From Syntrophaceae bacterium UBA7520 (GTDB taxonomy: Bacteria > Desulfobacterota > Syntrophia > Syntrophales > Smithellaceae): a stretch of 64,000 nucleotides of DNA. The stretch's first letter is position 1; every line of letters begins with the position of its first letter. This document shows, one piece after another, positions 44,622 through 53,650 of the stretch. A program made the translations under genes and the position numbers. The notes below the pieces were generated by a model. That model worked only from the letters and a program-made list of their open reading frames with translations. It was not told where the DNA came from and ran no database searches. The stretch covers positions 1 through 64,000 of the forward strand of contig DLNC01000009.1 of the NCBI GenBank assembly GCA_002478265.1, in the 5' to 3' direction.

Positions 44622-45392
44622 ATGCATATCGACTGGTTTGTGTTAGGTTGCCAGATATTTAATTTTCTTTTGCTCGTCTATCTTTTGAAGCGTTTCCTTT
44701 ACGGGCGAATACTCAAAGCGATGGATGAGCGCGAAGCGAAAATTGCCGCCCGTTTCAGCGAAGCCCGGGAAATTAAGGAAAAAGCGGCAGAGGCGGCAGA
44801 ACTCTACGACAAAAGAAACAGACAGCTTGCCGAAAAATCAGAGCAGATGCTCAACGAGGCAAGCCTCGCGGCGGAAACCAGACGCAAAGAACTCATGGAG
44901 AAAGTCCGGGAAGAAGTGGACGCCATCAAGACTCGTTGGCAAACAATGCTCGCGCGGGAAAAAGAAGCTTTTTTCCAGGATTTGCGCGGCAGGGCCGCCA
45001 GAGAAATTTATGCCACGGCGCGCAAAGCGCTGGCCGATCTAGGCAACGCCGAGCTGGAGGAACAAATTGTCGCTGAATTTATCCGCCGCGTGCAAGGCTT
45101 GGATTCGGAAAAAAGCAAAGAAATCAGAAAGGCCATCACCGGAGGCGGAAACAAAGTAGTGGTGCAAAGCGCCTTTGATATCTCCCCGGACACGCAAGCC
45201 AAAATAGAACAGGCGCTGAAAAAACAGATTTCCAACGGATTTACCGTCCGCTACATAAAACAACCCGATGTCGTTTCCGGAATCGAGTTGAGGGTAAACG
45301 GCCATAAAATTGCCTGGAGCCTCAATGAATATCTGGAAACGCTGGTGGAAAACCTTACCGAAGTCATACAAAAGGAAGCACACGCGGCATAG
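44622..45392 (+). CDS. atpF: N-type ATPase b subunit with delta-like C-terminus
   Basis: Peripheral-stalk subunit of 256 residues, longer than the usual b (about 160). An N-terminal transmembrane helix (FNFLLLVYLLKRFLYG) leads to a long charged coiled coil to about residue 150; residues 170-256 resemble the delta-subunit C-terminal domain (VVVQSAFDIS, GFTVRYIKQPDVVSGIELRV). The operon has no separate delta gene, so this fusion supplies that function, as in other N-ATPases. It starts 3 bases after atpE. Confidence 0.9.
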   Translation: MHIDWFVLGCQIFNFLLLVYLLKRFLYGRILKAMDEREAKIAARFSEAREIKEKAAEAAELYDKRNRQLAEKSEQMLNEASLAAETRRKELMEKVREEVDAIKTRWQTMLAREKEAFFQDLRGRAAREIYATARKALADLGNAELEEQIVAEFIRRVQGLDSEKSKEIRKAITGGGNKVVVQSAFDISPDTQAKIEQALKKQISNGFTVRYIKQPDVVSGIELRVNGHKIAWSLNEYLETLVENLTEVIQKEAHAA

Positions 45393-45423
45393 AGGAAATA
45401 TAGAATTATAAGGGAGGAATTAA

Positions 45424-46992
45424 ATGAGCGAGCAAACCGGGGTAAACGAATCTCAAGAATTAAAAGCATTTCTTGACGACACTTTTTCGACGATGGACGA
45501 GGTGCTGGAAAAACAGAAACCGGATTTGCGCCAGTATGAGATAGGCACCATCCAGTTTGTCGGGCGCGATATCGCCCGCGTCAGCGGATTGCCCAATATT
45601 CGCGCCGAGGAACTGGTGCGTTTTTCCGGAAACTACATGGGCCTTGTTTTCAACATCGACCCGGACGAAATAGGCGTCATCCTTCTGGATCCCAGTGAAA
45701 ATCTTCAGGTGGGAGAAGAAGTGCATCGCACCAAGCGCGTTTTGGACGTGCCGGTGGGAGAAGGACTTTTGGGCCGCGTGGTTGACCCTCTGGGAAGACC
45801 TTTGGACGGGCTGGGAGACGTAAACACCGTAAAACGCCTTCCCGTGGAAAGGCCCGCGCCCGCGGTTATGGACAGAGCTCCGGTTACCGTGCCCCTGCAA
45901 ACCGGGATCAAAGTTATCGACGCGCTTATCCCCATAGGACGCGGGCAGCGGGAATTGATTCTGGGCGATAGGCAAACGGGCAAAACGGCCATTGCCGTCG
46001 ATACAATTATCAATCAAAAAGAAACAGGAATTATTTCCATTTATTGCGCGATCGGCAAGAAAAGCGCGGATGTCGCCAAAGTTATCGCTGATCTGCGGGA
46101 AAAGGGCGTCATGAATAACTGCATCGTTGTGGTGGCCACGGGGGAAGACACGCCGGGCCTGCAGTTTGTCGCGCCCTACGCGGCAACGACGATGGGCGAA
46201 TATTTTATGGAAAAAGGCATGGACGTGCTTGTGGTCTATGACGATCTAACCTCGCACGCGCGCGCCTACCGCGAAGTGTCGCTGCTGCTCAGGCGTCCTC
46301 CCGGCCGCGAAGCGTTTCCCGGAGACATTTTCTACATTCATTCACGCCTCCTGGAGAGATCAACGCATTTACGCCCCGAACTGGGCGGTGGTTCCCTGAC
46401 CTCGCTGCCGATTACCGAAACAGAAGCGCAGGACTTGTCATCCTACATTCCCACCAACCTGATTTCCATCACCGACGGGCAGATTTATCTTTCGCCGGTT
46501 TTGTTCAACAAAGGCATTCTGCCGGCGGTCGATGTCGGTAAATCCGTTTCCCGCGTCGGCGGCAAGACTCAGCTGGCCGCTTATCGATCAGTCGCGGGCG
46601 ATTTGCGCCTGTCCTATTCGCAGTTTGAAGAGCTGGAATCATTTTCGCGCTTCGGCACCAGACTGGACGACGCGACAAGAAGAACGCTGGAGCGCGGCTG
46701 GCGGGTGCGTGAAATCCTGAAACAGGGTCAATACAGGCCGCTGCGCGCCTCGGAACAGATCGTATCTCTGCTTTCCGTCACCGGCGGATGCCTGGACTGT
46801 GTCCCGATTGATAAAGTGCGCGAAGCCGAAGAAAGCGTGCTAGGAGTCATCAATAACCAGATTCCCGACGTGTGCAAGCATATTGACGAAGGAGACAAGC
46901 TGGAAACTGCAGATCGCAATCTCATTGTGGATACAATTAAATCCGACGTGTGCCAGTTCGAAGTCAAAGAGGAAGAAAATGCAGACAACTGA
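45424..46992 (+). CDS. atpA: N-type ATPase alpha subunit
   Basis: Non-catalytic nucleotide-binding alpha subunit, 522 residues. Walker A is GDRQTGKTAI, with downstream VVYDDLTSHARAYREVSLLLRRPPG given as VVYDDLTSHA and LLLRRPPGREAFPGD, and a Arg finger region in SVSRVGGKTQ. AAGGGAGG precedes ATG 45424. It overlaps the atpG start by 14 bases. Confidence 0.96.
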   Translation: MSEQTGVNESQELKAFLDDTFSTMDEVLEKQKPDLRQYEIGTIQFVGRDIARVSGLPNIRAEELVRFSGNYMGLVFNIDPDEIGVILLDPSENLQVGEEVHRTKRVLDVPVGEGLLGRVVDPLGRPLDGLGDVNTVKRLPVERPAPAVMDRAPVTVPLQTGIKVIDALIPIGRGQRELILGDRQTGKTAIAVDTIINQKETGIISIYCAIGKKSADVAKVIADLREKGVMNNCIVVVATGEDTPGLQFVAPYAATTMGEYFMEKGMDVLVVYDDLTSHARAYREVSLLLRRPPGREAFPGDIFYIHSRLLERSTHLRPELGGGSLTSLPITETEAQDLSSYIPTNLISITDGQIYLSPVLFNKGILPAVDVGKSVSRVGGKTQLAAYRSVAGDLRLSYSQFEELESFSRFGTRLDDATRRTLERGWRVREILKQGQYRPLRASEQIVSLLSVTGGCLDCVPIDKVREAEESVLGVINNQIPDVCKHIDEGDKLETADRNLIVDTIKSDVCQFEVKEEENADN

Positions 46993-47893
46993 GGCTCTGA
47001 AAAGAAAAATCAAGAGCGCGGGTGATTTGCTATCCGTCGTTAAAACGATGAAAGCGCTCGCCGCGGTAAGCATTCGCCAATACCAAAAAGCAGTCGAATC
47101 GCTCACGGACTATACAAGAACCGTCGAGATGGGACTGCAAATCGTTCTCAAGGAAAGAATGGACGCCGCGACAAAAACCAAAAAACCGCCGATTAAACGC
47201 GTTGGCGCCATAGTATTCGGCTCCGATCAGGGATTATGCGGTCAGCTCAATGAGCAAATATCGTCTTTTACTTTGGAACATTTTAAAACAACAGGCATCA
47301 AAAAGGAAAATCGCGTCATCTTATCCGTGGGCGCCAGAGTGGCTGATTATCTGGAAGACGCCGGACAGCCTCTTTACGATGTCTTGCCCACGCCGGGCTC
47401 AACCGCGGGCATCACGCCGCTGGTGCAGGAAATAATCATGATTCTGGATGAGTGGCATTTTCGGACTCATCTGGATCATTTTCTGCTCTTTTATAATCAA
47501 TACCTGGGCGGGGCAACCTACCATCCGCACATGATTCAACTGTTGCCGGTAAGCCAGGAATGGCTCAAGGAAATCGCCACAAAGAAATGGGATTCAAAAA
47601 GTTTGCCGATTTACCGGATGGACGGCGACATGATTTTTTCTTCGCTCATCAGGGAATATCTTTTTGTTTCTCTTTACCGGGCATTCGCGGAATCTCTCGC
47701 CAGCGAAAACGCCAGCCGTCTCGCCTCCATGCAAAACGCGGAAAAGAATATTGAAGAACAACTGCAGGATCTGCACGGACAGTTTCACCGCACGCGCCAG
47801 ATGACGATTACGGAGGAATTGTTGGATATCGTTGCCGGTTTTGAAGCATTAAGTGAACAAAAAACGACTAAACAACAGCCAGAAAGCAGGTGA
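46979..47893 (+). CDS. atpG: N-type ATPase gamma subunit
   Basis: Central shaft subunit, about 304 residues. The N-terminal helix carries LKRKIKSAGDLLSVVKTMKA, and the Rossmann-like middle has VFGSDQGLCGQLN, both diagnostic. The C-terminal helix includes ENASRLASMQNAEKN. I start at ATG 46979, inside the end of atpA; the longer frame from 46883 has no family similarity. The stop overlaps the next gene region, so the kinase-like gene is in the same transcript. Confidence 0.93.
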   Translation: MQTTEALKRKIKSAGDLLSVVKTMKALAAVSIRQYQKAVESLTDYTRTVEMGLQIVLKERMDAATKTKKPPIKRVGAIVFGSDQGLCGQLNEQISSFTLEHFKTTGIKKENRVILSVGARVADYLEDAGQPLYDVLPTPGSTAGITPLVQEIIMILDEWHFRTHLDHFLLFYNQYLGGATYHPHMIQLLPVSQEWLKEIATKKWDSKSLPIYRMDGDMIFSSLIREYLFVSLYRAFAESLASENASRLASMQNAEKNIEEQLQDLHGQFHRTRQMTITEELLDIVAGFEALSEQKTTKQQPESR

Positions 47894-47898
47894 GCATC

Positions 47899-48756
47899 AT
47901 GGCAGGAGAAAGACACATTTGCGGAATATGCGCGTGGCGCAAGGATTGTCAGAAAAGGTTCAAGCTGGGATCTGACTCGCTGGTGGGAAGTTATTGTCCC
48001 GATTATACCAGAGACTTGTCGATTAAGTCCATCTCCCCGGAAGCCCTGGAAGACGAAAAAATCGTCATGGATAAAATGGTGCAGGATCAACTGGATAAGT
48101 GGCGAAAGCTACTGGACAAAGCGCTCAAACAGGGCATTGACATTGAAAATTTCAAGGGCGGCCCGGTGATAACCATTTCGCGCGAACCGGGCAGCGGCGG
48201 CAGCGAAATCGCGCGCAGAGTCGCCAAAGCGCTGGATATGGATTTAATCGGCGGACAGATTATTCAGCATGTCGCGGACAGCGCGAAGATGAGCAGGCGC
48301 GTTATCGAATCGCTGGATGAAAAAGAGGTAACCTTCCGTGAAACATTGCTTTCTTCTCTCTTTGGAGAATTCCGACCGTGGCCGGGCGAGTACCTGCAGC
48401 ACCTGACGCGCGTCATCGGCACCATCGGCGTATTCGGCAATGTGGTGATTGTGGGCAGGGGCGCCAATCATATCCTACCACCGGAAAAAGCTTTCAAGGT
48501 GCGGATTATCGCCCCGCTTGATTATCGGATTAAGCACTTTATCGAAGACCGGGGTTTATCCAGAAGCGAAGCCGAGCAATATGTGATTAAAAAAGAAGCG
48601 GACCGGCGGGCTTTCGTGCGCAAATATTTCAATGCCGACGTTGACGATCCCAAACTCTACGACCTGATCATTAACACCGGCTCCATGACGCTTGACGCGG
48701 CGACAAACACCATCGTTTCCGCATTTAAAAACAAGTTGCAAGGCGCAGCAGCTTGA
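47899..48756 (+). CDS. Cytidylate kinase-like protein with Cys-rich N-terminus
   Basis: About 285 residues. The C-terminal 190 residues are a P-loop kinase of the cytidylate kinase-like family (VITISREPGSGGSEIARRVA, GRGANHIL, IEDRGLSRSEAEQ, SLDEKE). The N-terminal 95 residues hold a small Cys cluster (HICGICAWRKDCQKRF, then SYCPDYTRD) and a helical linker. Such proteins are common in deltaproteobacteria and have no confirmed substrate. It follows atpG by a few bases, with AGGTGA serving ATG 47899 (a GTG at 47890 overlaps the atpG stop). The link to the ATPase operon is unexplained. Confidence 0.8.
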   Translation: MAGERHICGICAWRKDCQKRFKLGSDSLVGSYCPDYTRDLSIKSISPEALEDEKIVMDKMVQDQLDKWRKLLDKALKQGIDIENFKGGPVITISREPGSGGSEIARRVAKALDMDLIGGQIIQHVADSAKMSRRVIESLDEKEVTFRETLLSSLFGEFRPWPGEYLQHLTRVIGTIGVFGNVVIVGRGANHILPPEKAFKVRIIAPLDYRIKHFIEDRGLSRSEAEQYVIKKEADRRAFVRKYFNADVDDPKLYDLIINTGSMTLDAATNTIVSAFKNKLQGAAA

Positions 48757-48780
48757 AATATTTGGCGTTTCTTCTGCCAG

Positions 48781-48844
48781 CCAGGTTTCTTCTTGCTCAT
48801 TGGCCTGGAATCAGCCGCGTATTTTTCGCTTTTGTGCGGCTGAT
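48781..48844 (+). terminator. Hairpin pair at the end of the ATPase operon
   Basis: CCAGG (48781-48785) pairs with CCTGG (48804-48808), and ATCAGCCGC (48810-48818) pairs perfectly with GCGGCTGAT (48836-48844). No T-run follows, so termination may be factor-dependent. Confidence 0.5.
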
Positions 48845-48908
48845 GTAATCGTTAAAAACGATGGCAAATAACTGCGCATTAAAACAAAAATCTTGAAAAA
48901 CGATTTTC

Positions 48909-48937
48909 TTGACATACCAGAGCCGCTTCTTTATAAT
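48909..48937 (+). promoter_or_regulatory. Consensus sigma-70 promoter
   Basis: TTGACA (48909-48914), 17-base spacer, TATAAT (48932-48937): a perfect match to the housekeeping consensus in both hexamers and spacing. The transcription start should be near 48944, 48 bases ahead of the small membrane protein. Confidence 0.9.
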
Positions 48938-48991
48938 TCGAAATCAATTCCGTTAGGTAGTTACACTAATAATAAAGCAGGAGGTGGCGTT

Positions 48992-49093
48992 ATGGCTATG
49001 GTGAAAGAAAAACGCAAGTTTAATTTTGTTTTATTGGCGGTATTGATTGCCGTAATCATTATTTACGCATTGTTTTATTTTAAAGTATTCTAA
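48992..49093 (+). CDS. 33-residue small membrane protein
   Basis: A tiny protein: a basic stretch (MVKEKRKFNF) followed by one hydrophobic helix (LLAVLIAVIIIYALFYF) and a short tail. An ideal ribosome binding site (AGGAGGTGG) lies 7 to 8 bases upstream of ATG 48992, and a perfect sigma-70 promoter lies 55 bases further up. I do not recognise a family. The expression signals are the best in the window, so it is very likely real and abundant. It may attach to and tune a membrane complex such as the adjacent ATPase, but no evidence links them beyond position. Confidence 0.75.
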   Translation: MAMVKEKRKFNFVLLAVLIAVIIIYALFYFKVF

Positions 49094-49235
49094 AAAACTT
49101 ACCTTCTGAAAATCGAGGAGAACAGAGCGGTCCGGCGTAACCGCTTGCCCGCTATTGATTACTCGCCGGCTTGACCGGCTCTTATGTAAGTCTGCCCAAT
49201 AATTTGCCTTATACAACTAAGGGGCTTTTGGTGTA

Positions 49236-49880
49236 TTAGTGCCGTTTTTCCGCTCGTGCCTTACCCCGTCGGATTTGCTCAATAAAATCAGCTTCATTTT
49301 CAAGACGCTTGTCAAATAACGTCACACATGAGCCTACGTCAAAAATTTTGTGCGCGTCGGAGCCGCCCACACCGGGAATTCCCAGTTTTTGCATGGCTTT
49401 TTGCGCTTTAGACACGGCTAAAGAAGAATGGTCGGGATGATATAGTTCAATCGCGTCAAGGGGCAGCTGATAAATTTTGTCTCCCGCGCCGTAATAATGG
49501 GTCTTCCCCCGGCGCGACAGCTTATAGGGATGCGCGGCGATAATAATGCCGCCATGGTTATGCACCAGCCCCGCCAACTCACAGGCGGTGTAACGTCCGG
49601 TTAAACTATAATTAATGCCAAAAACCAGAAAATCCCCTTCCATCTCATTTTTATCATTGCGGGCGGATATTTCCTGGCCGTTGATCAGGACAAGGCCTTG
49701 CGGCCGGGCCAGATTCTCCAGCCTGGCAAATTCCTCATCCGGCCAGCGCATGCCGTGTTCGGTAAGCGCGATGCCCTGCAGGCCGGCCTCGAGTGCCTGC
49801 GCGATGAGTTCCTCCGGATGAATAAAAGAACAGTCGGAATATTTTTGTGTGTGAATGTGCAGATCAAAAACAGTTGTCAT
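49236..49880 (-). CDS. PHP-domain phosphoesterase
   Basis: A 214-residue PHP (polymerase and histidinol phosphatase) domain hydrolase. Metal-binding motifs are FDLHIHTQKYSD, ALTEHG, AAHPYKLSRRG, ELYHP and GGSDAHKI, complete for a trinuclear site. It probably hydrolyses a phosphoester; the substrate is unknown. It lies 51 bases downstream of hemB on the same strand and may be the last gene of the haem operon. Confidence 0.85.
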   Translation of the reverse strand: MTTVFDLHIHTQKYSDCSFIHPEELIAQALEAGLQGIALTEHGMRWPDEEFARLENLARPQGLVLINGQEISARNDKNEMEGDFLVFGINYSLTGRYTACELAGLVHNHGGIIIAAHPYKLSRRGKTHYYGAGDKIYQLPLDAIELYHPDHSSLAVSKAQKAMQKLGIPGVGGSDAHKIFDVGSCVTLFDKRLENEADFIEQIRRGKARAEKRH

Positions 49881-49931
49881 TAAATTTTATTGAAACATCA
49901 GCAAATAAATGCTGATAAAAAATTCTCTCCT

Positions 49932-50906
49932 TTATTTATTAAGCAGGCGGGCGGCGTCTTTGGCCCAGTAGGTGATGATGATATCCGCGCCGGCTCTTTT
50001 GATGGCGGTAAGCGTCTCGAACATAGTTTTTTCTTCGTCGAGCCAGCCCGTCTGCGCCGCGGCTTTAATCATGGAATATTCACCGCTCACGTTATAGGCT
50101 GCCAGCGGCAAGTCGAATTCCTGTTTGGCGCGATAAATAATGTCCAGATAAGAAAGCGCGGGCTTGACCATGATGATGTCCGCGCCTTCGCTCACATCCA
50201 GAGAAATTTCCCGGATGGCTTCATCGGCATTGGCGGGGTCCATTTGATAAGCCCTGCGGTCGCCGAACTGCGGCGCGCTTTGGGCGGCTTCGCGAAACGG
50301 TCCGTAAAAAGCCGAGGCGTATTTCGCCGCGTAGGCCATGATGGGGATTTCCTCCAGCGCGTTTTCATCCAGCGCCTCGCGGATAGCCGCTACCTGTCCG
50401 TCCATCATCGCCGAAGGCGCCACCATATCCGCGCCGGATTGCGCGTGGGAAAGCGCCGTTTTTGCCAGAAGCTCCAGCGTGGCGTCGTTCAGCACACGGC
50501 CGTCTTCCACCATGCCGCAGTGGCCGTGGCTGGTATACTCGCAAAGGCAGACATCAGTTATCACCAGGATTTCCGGCACGGCTTCTTTGATTACCTTAAC
50601 CGCCTTTTGAATTATTCCGTCTTTGGCGTAAGCGCCGCTTGCCTTCTCGTCTTTTTTATCGGGAATGCCGAAAAGAAGCAGCGCCGGTATTTTGAGCGCG
50701 TGCGCCTCGCGCGCTTCCTTAACCAGATTATCCACCGACAACTGAAAATTGCCGGGCATGGAGGCAATCGGTTTTTTCACGTCTTTGCCACCGACAACAA
50801 AAAGCGGATAAACAAGATTATCAACGCTGATTTTTGTTTCACGCGCGAGCCGGCGGAAATTTTCGTTCTTTCTGAGCCGCCTTAAACGGTAATCAGGAAA
50901 TTGCAT
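49932..50906 (-). CDS. hemB: Porphobilinogen synthase
   Basis: Condenses two 5-aminolevulinate molecules to porphobilinogen. The 324-residue length is normal. The Schiff-base lysines are in MAYAAKYASAFYGPF and IMVKPALSYLD. A cysteine-rich metal site (DVCLCEYTSHGHCG) shows the zinc-dependent type. AAAGGAG precedes ATG 50906. It lies 3 bases after ahbC in the tetrapyrrole operon. Confidence 0.95.
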   Translation of the reverse strand: MQFPDYRLRRLRKNENFRRLARETKISVDNLVYPLFVVGGKDVKKPIASMPGNFQLSVDNLVKEAREAHALKIPALLLFGIPDKKDEKASGAYAKDGIIQKAVKVIKEAVPEILVITDVCLCEYTSHGHCGMVEDGRVLNDATLELLAKTALSHAQSGADMVAPSAMMDGQVAAIREALDENALEEIPIMAYAAKYASAFYGPFREAAQSAPQFGDRRAYQMDPANADEAIREISLDVSEGADIIMVKPALSYLDIIYRAKQEFDLPLAAYNVSGEYSMIKAAAQTGWLDEEKTMFETLTAIKRAGADIIITYWAKDAARLLNK

Positions 50907-50909
50907 GGC

Positions 50910-52094
50910 CTACTCCTTTTTGGCTATTTCTTCGTCCGTTAAATAACAGGCGGGATCGTCTCCCCAGACATCGCCCGCCGCTTCCGCCCGCGCGCGGAAA
51001 TTGCCGCCGCAGACATTCAGCCACGCGCAAGTCGCACAGCGGCCGCGCAGATGCTTTTTTTTGTTTTTCAGTTTCATCAAAAACTCGTTTTTTTCATCCG
51101 TCCAGATTTTGCTGAAGGGTTTTAGCCGGATATTGCCCAGCGGCCTGTTGCGCCAGAACTGATCCGGATAAACCTCGCCGTCCCAGCTCACGCAGCCGAT
51201 GCCCACGCCTGTGGAGTTGCCCTCGTTCATCTCCAGAAGCTCGAGCACTTCTTGGGCGCGCGCGGGATTTTCTTTTTTCATCTTCAAGTAAAGATACGGC
51301 CCGTCGGCGTGATTATCAACAGTAAGTATTTCCGGGGCGAGGCCCACTGCAAACATTTCTTTGGTCCGGGCGGCAATCAGATCCAGAAGCGAGCGCGTTT
51401 CCTTATGGGTTAAATCCTCCTCGCGCAGCTTCGTGCCGCGGCCCGTGTAAACCAGATGATAAAAACAAAGCCGTTCAATTTTTTCTTTCTTGAGCAGGTC
51501 AAACATCGCCGGCACATCGGCGAGGTTGCGCTTATTCACCGTAAAACGGATACCGACTTTAATACCGGCTTCGCGACAGTTGCGGATTCCTTCCATGGCT
51601 TTGGCAAACGCGCCTTTTGTGCCGCGAAAGCGGTCATGCGTTATTTCCAGCCCGTCGAGACTCACCCCTACGTAAGACAAACCGATTTTCTTGAGTTTCG
51701 CGGCGATTTCCCCGGTAATGAGCGTGCCGTTGGTGGAAATAACCGCGCGCATGCCCTGATCGGTGGCGTATTGCGCCAGCTCCAGTAAATCCGGGCGCAT
51801 GAACGGTTCGCCGCCGGAAAATAAAACAACCGGCGCGCCGAATTGCGCCAGATCGTCAATCAGATTTTTCCCTTCCTCGGTGGTTAATTCATCGGGATAA
51901 TCGATGTCGGCGGACGCGGAATAGCAATGGACGCATTTTAAGTTGCAACGGCGCGTCATATTCCAGACAACCACGGGTTTCTTGTCCGCGGAAAATTGCA
52001 GCAGGTGAGAGGGTAAATCCCCCGATTTCCTGTTGTAGCGCAGCACGTCGGATGGCTCCACGGCGCCGCAGTATAATTTGGAAATACCAATCAT
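50910..52094 (-). CDS. ahbC: 12,18-didecarboxysiroheme deacetylase (AhbC-type radical SAM)
   Basis: Radical SAM/SPASM enzyme of about 394 residues that removes acetate side chains from didecarboxysiroheme to give iron-coproporphyrin III in the siroheme-dependent haem route; NirJ of haem d1 synthesis is a close relative. The radical SAM motif is TRRCNLKCVHCYS, with GGEPF, and the C-terminal SPASM cysteines include CATCAWLNVCGG. The N-terminus MIGISKLYCGAVEPSDVLRY is characteristic. I start at ATG 52094, 5 bases past the cobA-hemD stop. Its presence with siroheme genes favours AhbC over NirJ. Confidence 0.85.
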   Translation of the reverse strand: MIGISKLYCGAVEPSDVLRYNRKSGDLPSHLLQFSADKKPVVVWNMTRRCNLKCVHCYSASADIDYPDELTTEEGKNLIDDLAQFGAPVVLFSGGEPFMRPDLLELAQYATDQGMRAVISTNGTLITGEIAAKLKKIGLSYVGVSLDGLEITHDRFRGTKGAFAKAMEGIRNCREAGIKVGIRFTVNKRNLADVPAMFDLLKKEKIERLCFYHLVYTGRGTKLREEDLTHKETRSLLDLIAARTKEMFAVGLAPEILTVDNHADGPYLYLKMKKENPARAQEVLELLEMNEGNSTGVGIGCVSWDGEVYPDQFWRNRPLGNIRLKPFSKIWTDEKNEFLMKLKNKKKHLRGRCATCAWLNVCGGNFRARAEAAGDVWGDDPACYLTDEEIAKKE

Positions 52095-52098
52095 TTTA

Positions 52099-53649
52099 TC
52101 AATTCGTGTCCTTAGGGTAGCATCTGTTCTTATCACAATCAATCAATGACTGCACAAGTCCCTGCATGGTGTATTCTTTTTGTTCAATGTCGACCTGAAA
52201 TCCCGCCTTCCTTGCCGTAGCCGCCGTTACCGGGCCGATACAGGCAACGCGCACCCGCGACGGCGGGACGAAATCCTTTCCCATTATTTCCACAAAATTA
52301 GTCACTGTCGAAGAACTGGTGAAGGTGATTACATCCACCGCGTGCGCATCGAGCAGCGACAGGAACTCCTCTTTTTTCCTGCCGGAATTTACCGTCTGAT
52401 ACGCCGCCACCACATCAACCTGCGCTCCCATTTTTTTGAGCCCTTCCGGCAGAATATCGCGGGCTTTCACGGCGCGCGGCAGAAGAATTTTCTTGCCATG
52501 TATATCCAAGATAGAAAAAGACTTCAGAATGCCTTCGGCGATAAATTCTTCCGGTATCAGATCAACGCTGATGCCTTTTTCCTCAATTTGACGAGCCGTC
52601 GCCGGACCGATACAGCAGATTTTTATTCCTTTTAAATCGCGGATGTCTTTTTCTTTTTGCCGCAGGCGGTCGAAAAAGAACCGCACGCCGTTGGCGCTGG
52701 TAAAAATCAGCCAGTGATAGCTTTCCAGTCGCTCAAGCGCTTTGTCTAGTTCGCCCCAGTCATCGGGAGGCTCGATGGCGATCGTGGGAAAAGAAATAGG
52801 ATTGGCGCCTTGCTCCAAAAGCAGGCGCGCCAGATCATCGGCCTGACGCTCGGGGCGCGTTATCACCACGCCCAGGCCGAAAAGCGGCTTGTTGTCAAAC
52901 CAGCGCAAAGAGTCGCGCAGGTCAACCACGTCACCTACTACCAAAATAGCCGGCGGGCGGAAATCATTGGCGTGCGCCAAGATCACAATATTGGAAAGCA
53001 TGCCCACCAGAACCTGCTGAGTGGGCAGAGTGCCGTTGCGGATCAGCGCCACCGGCGTTTCCGGCGATTTGCCGTTTTTAATAAGCTCTTTGGTAATTTC
53101 CGCGAGATTCTTCACGCCCATCAGAAAAACAAGCGTGCCGATTTTGGCAAGCGCCAGCCAGTCGATATCGCTTTTTTCTTTCGTCGGGTCCTCATGCCCG
53201 GTTACAAACGCCACGGTTGAAGTGAAGCCCCGGTGGGTGAGCGGAATGCCCGCGTAAGCCGGAACCGCGATAGCCGAGGTTACGCCGGGAATGATTTCGA
53301 AAGCGACATTATGCTCCACAAGCATTTGCGCTTCTTCCCCGCCGCGCCCGAAGATAAAAGGATCGCCGCCCTTGAGGCGCGCCACGGCATTGCCCGCCTG
53401 CGCCTCCCTCACCAGCAATTCGTTGATCTCCTCCTGCGAAAGTGTGTGATCGCCGCCTTTTTTGCCCGCGTAAATAAATCTTGCCTGTGGCGGCGCGAAT
53501 TTCAGCAATTCTTCGTTGACGAGATTGTCGTAAACGACAACATCAGCGGCCAACAGCGCTTCCACGGCTTTGAGCGTAATGAGGCCCGCGTCTCCCGGCC
53601 CCGCGCCGATGATGAAAACCTTGCCTGTTTTTGATTTTTGATATGTCAT
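52099..53649 (-). CDS. cobA/hemD: Uroporphyrinogen-III C-methyltransferase/synthase fusion (CobA-HemD)
   Basis: Bifunctional enzyme of 516 residues. Residues 1-250 are the SAM-dependent methyltransferase making precorrin-2 (GAGPGDAGLITLKA, ARLKGGDPFIFGRGGEE, GVTSAIAVPAYAGIPLTHR). Residues 260-505 are uroporphyrinogen-III synthase (VVITRPERQADDLARLL, FTSANGVRFF, CIGPATA). Fusion commits product directly to the siroheme/cobalamin branch. It starts 1 base after the hemC stop. Confidence 0.95.
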   Translation of the reverse strand: MTYQKSKTGKVFIIGAGPGDAGLITLKAVEALLAADVVVYDNLVNEELLKFAPPQARFIYAGKKGGDHTLSQEEINELLVREAQAGNAVARLKGGDPFIFGRGGEEAQMLVEHNVAFEIIPGVTSAIAVPAYAGIPLTHRGFTSTVAFVTGHEDPTKEKSDIDWLALAKIGTLVFLMGVKNLAEITKELIKNGKSPETPVALIRNGTLPTQQVLVGMLSNIVILAHANDFRPPAILVVGDVVDLRDSLRWFDNKPLFGLGVVITRPERQADDLARLLLEQGANPISFPTIAIEPPDDWGELDKALERLESYHWLIFTSANGVRFFFDRLRQKEKDIRDLKGIKICCIGPATARQIEEKGISVDLIPEEFIAEGILKSFSILDIHGKKILLPRAVKARDILPEGLKKMGAQVDVVAAYQTVNSGRKKEEFLSLLDAHAVDVITFTSSSTVTNFVEIMGKDFVPPSRVRVACIGPVTAATARKAGFQVDIEQKEYTMQGLVQSLIDCDKNRCYPKDTN

Positions 53650-53650
53650 A

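Noticed and set aside
49890..50885. 331-residue plus-strand frame
   Set aside because: Antisense to hemB, whose catalytic motifs are complete.
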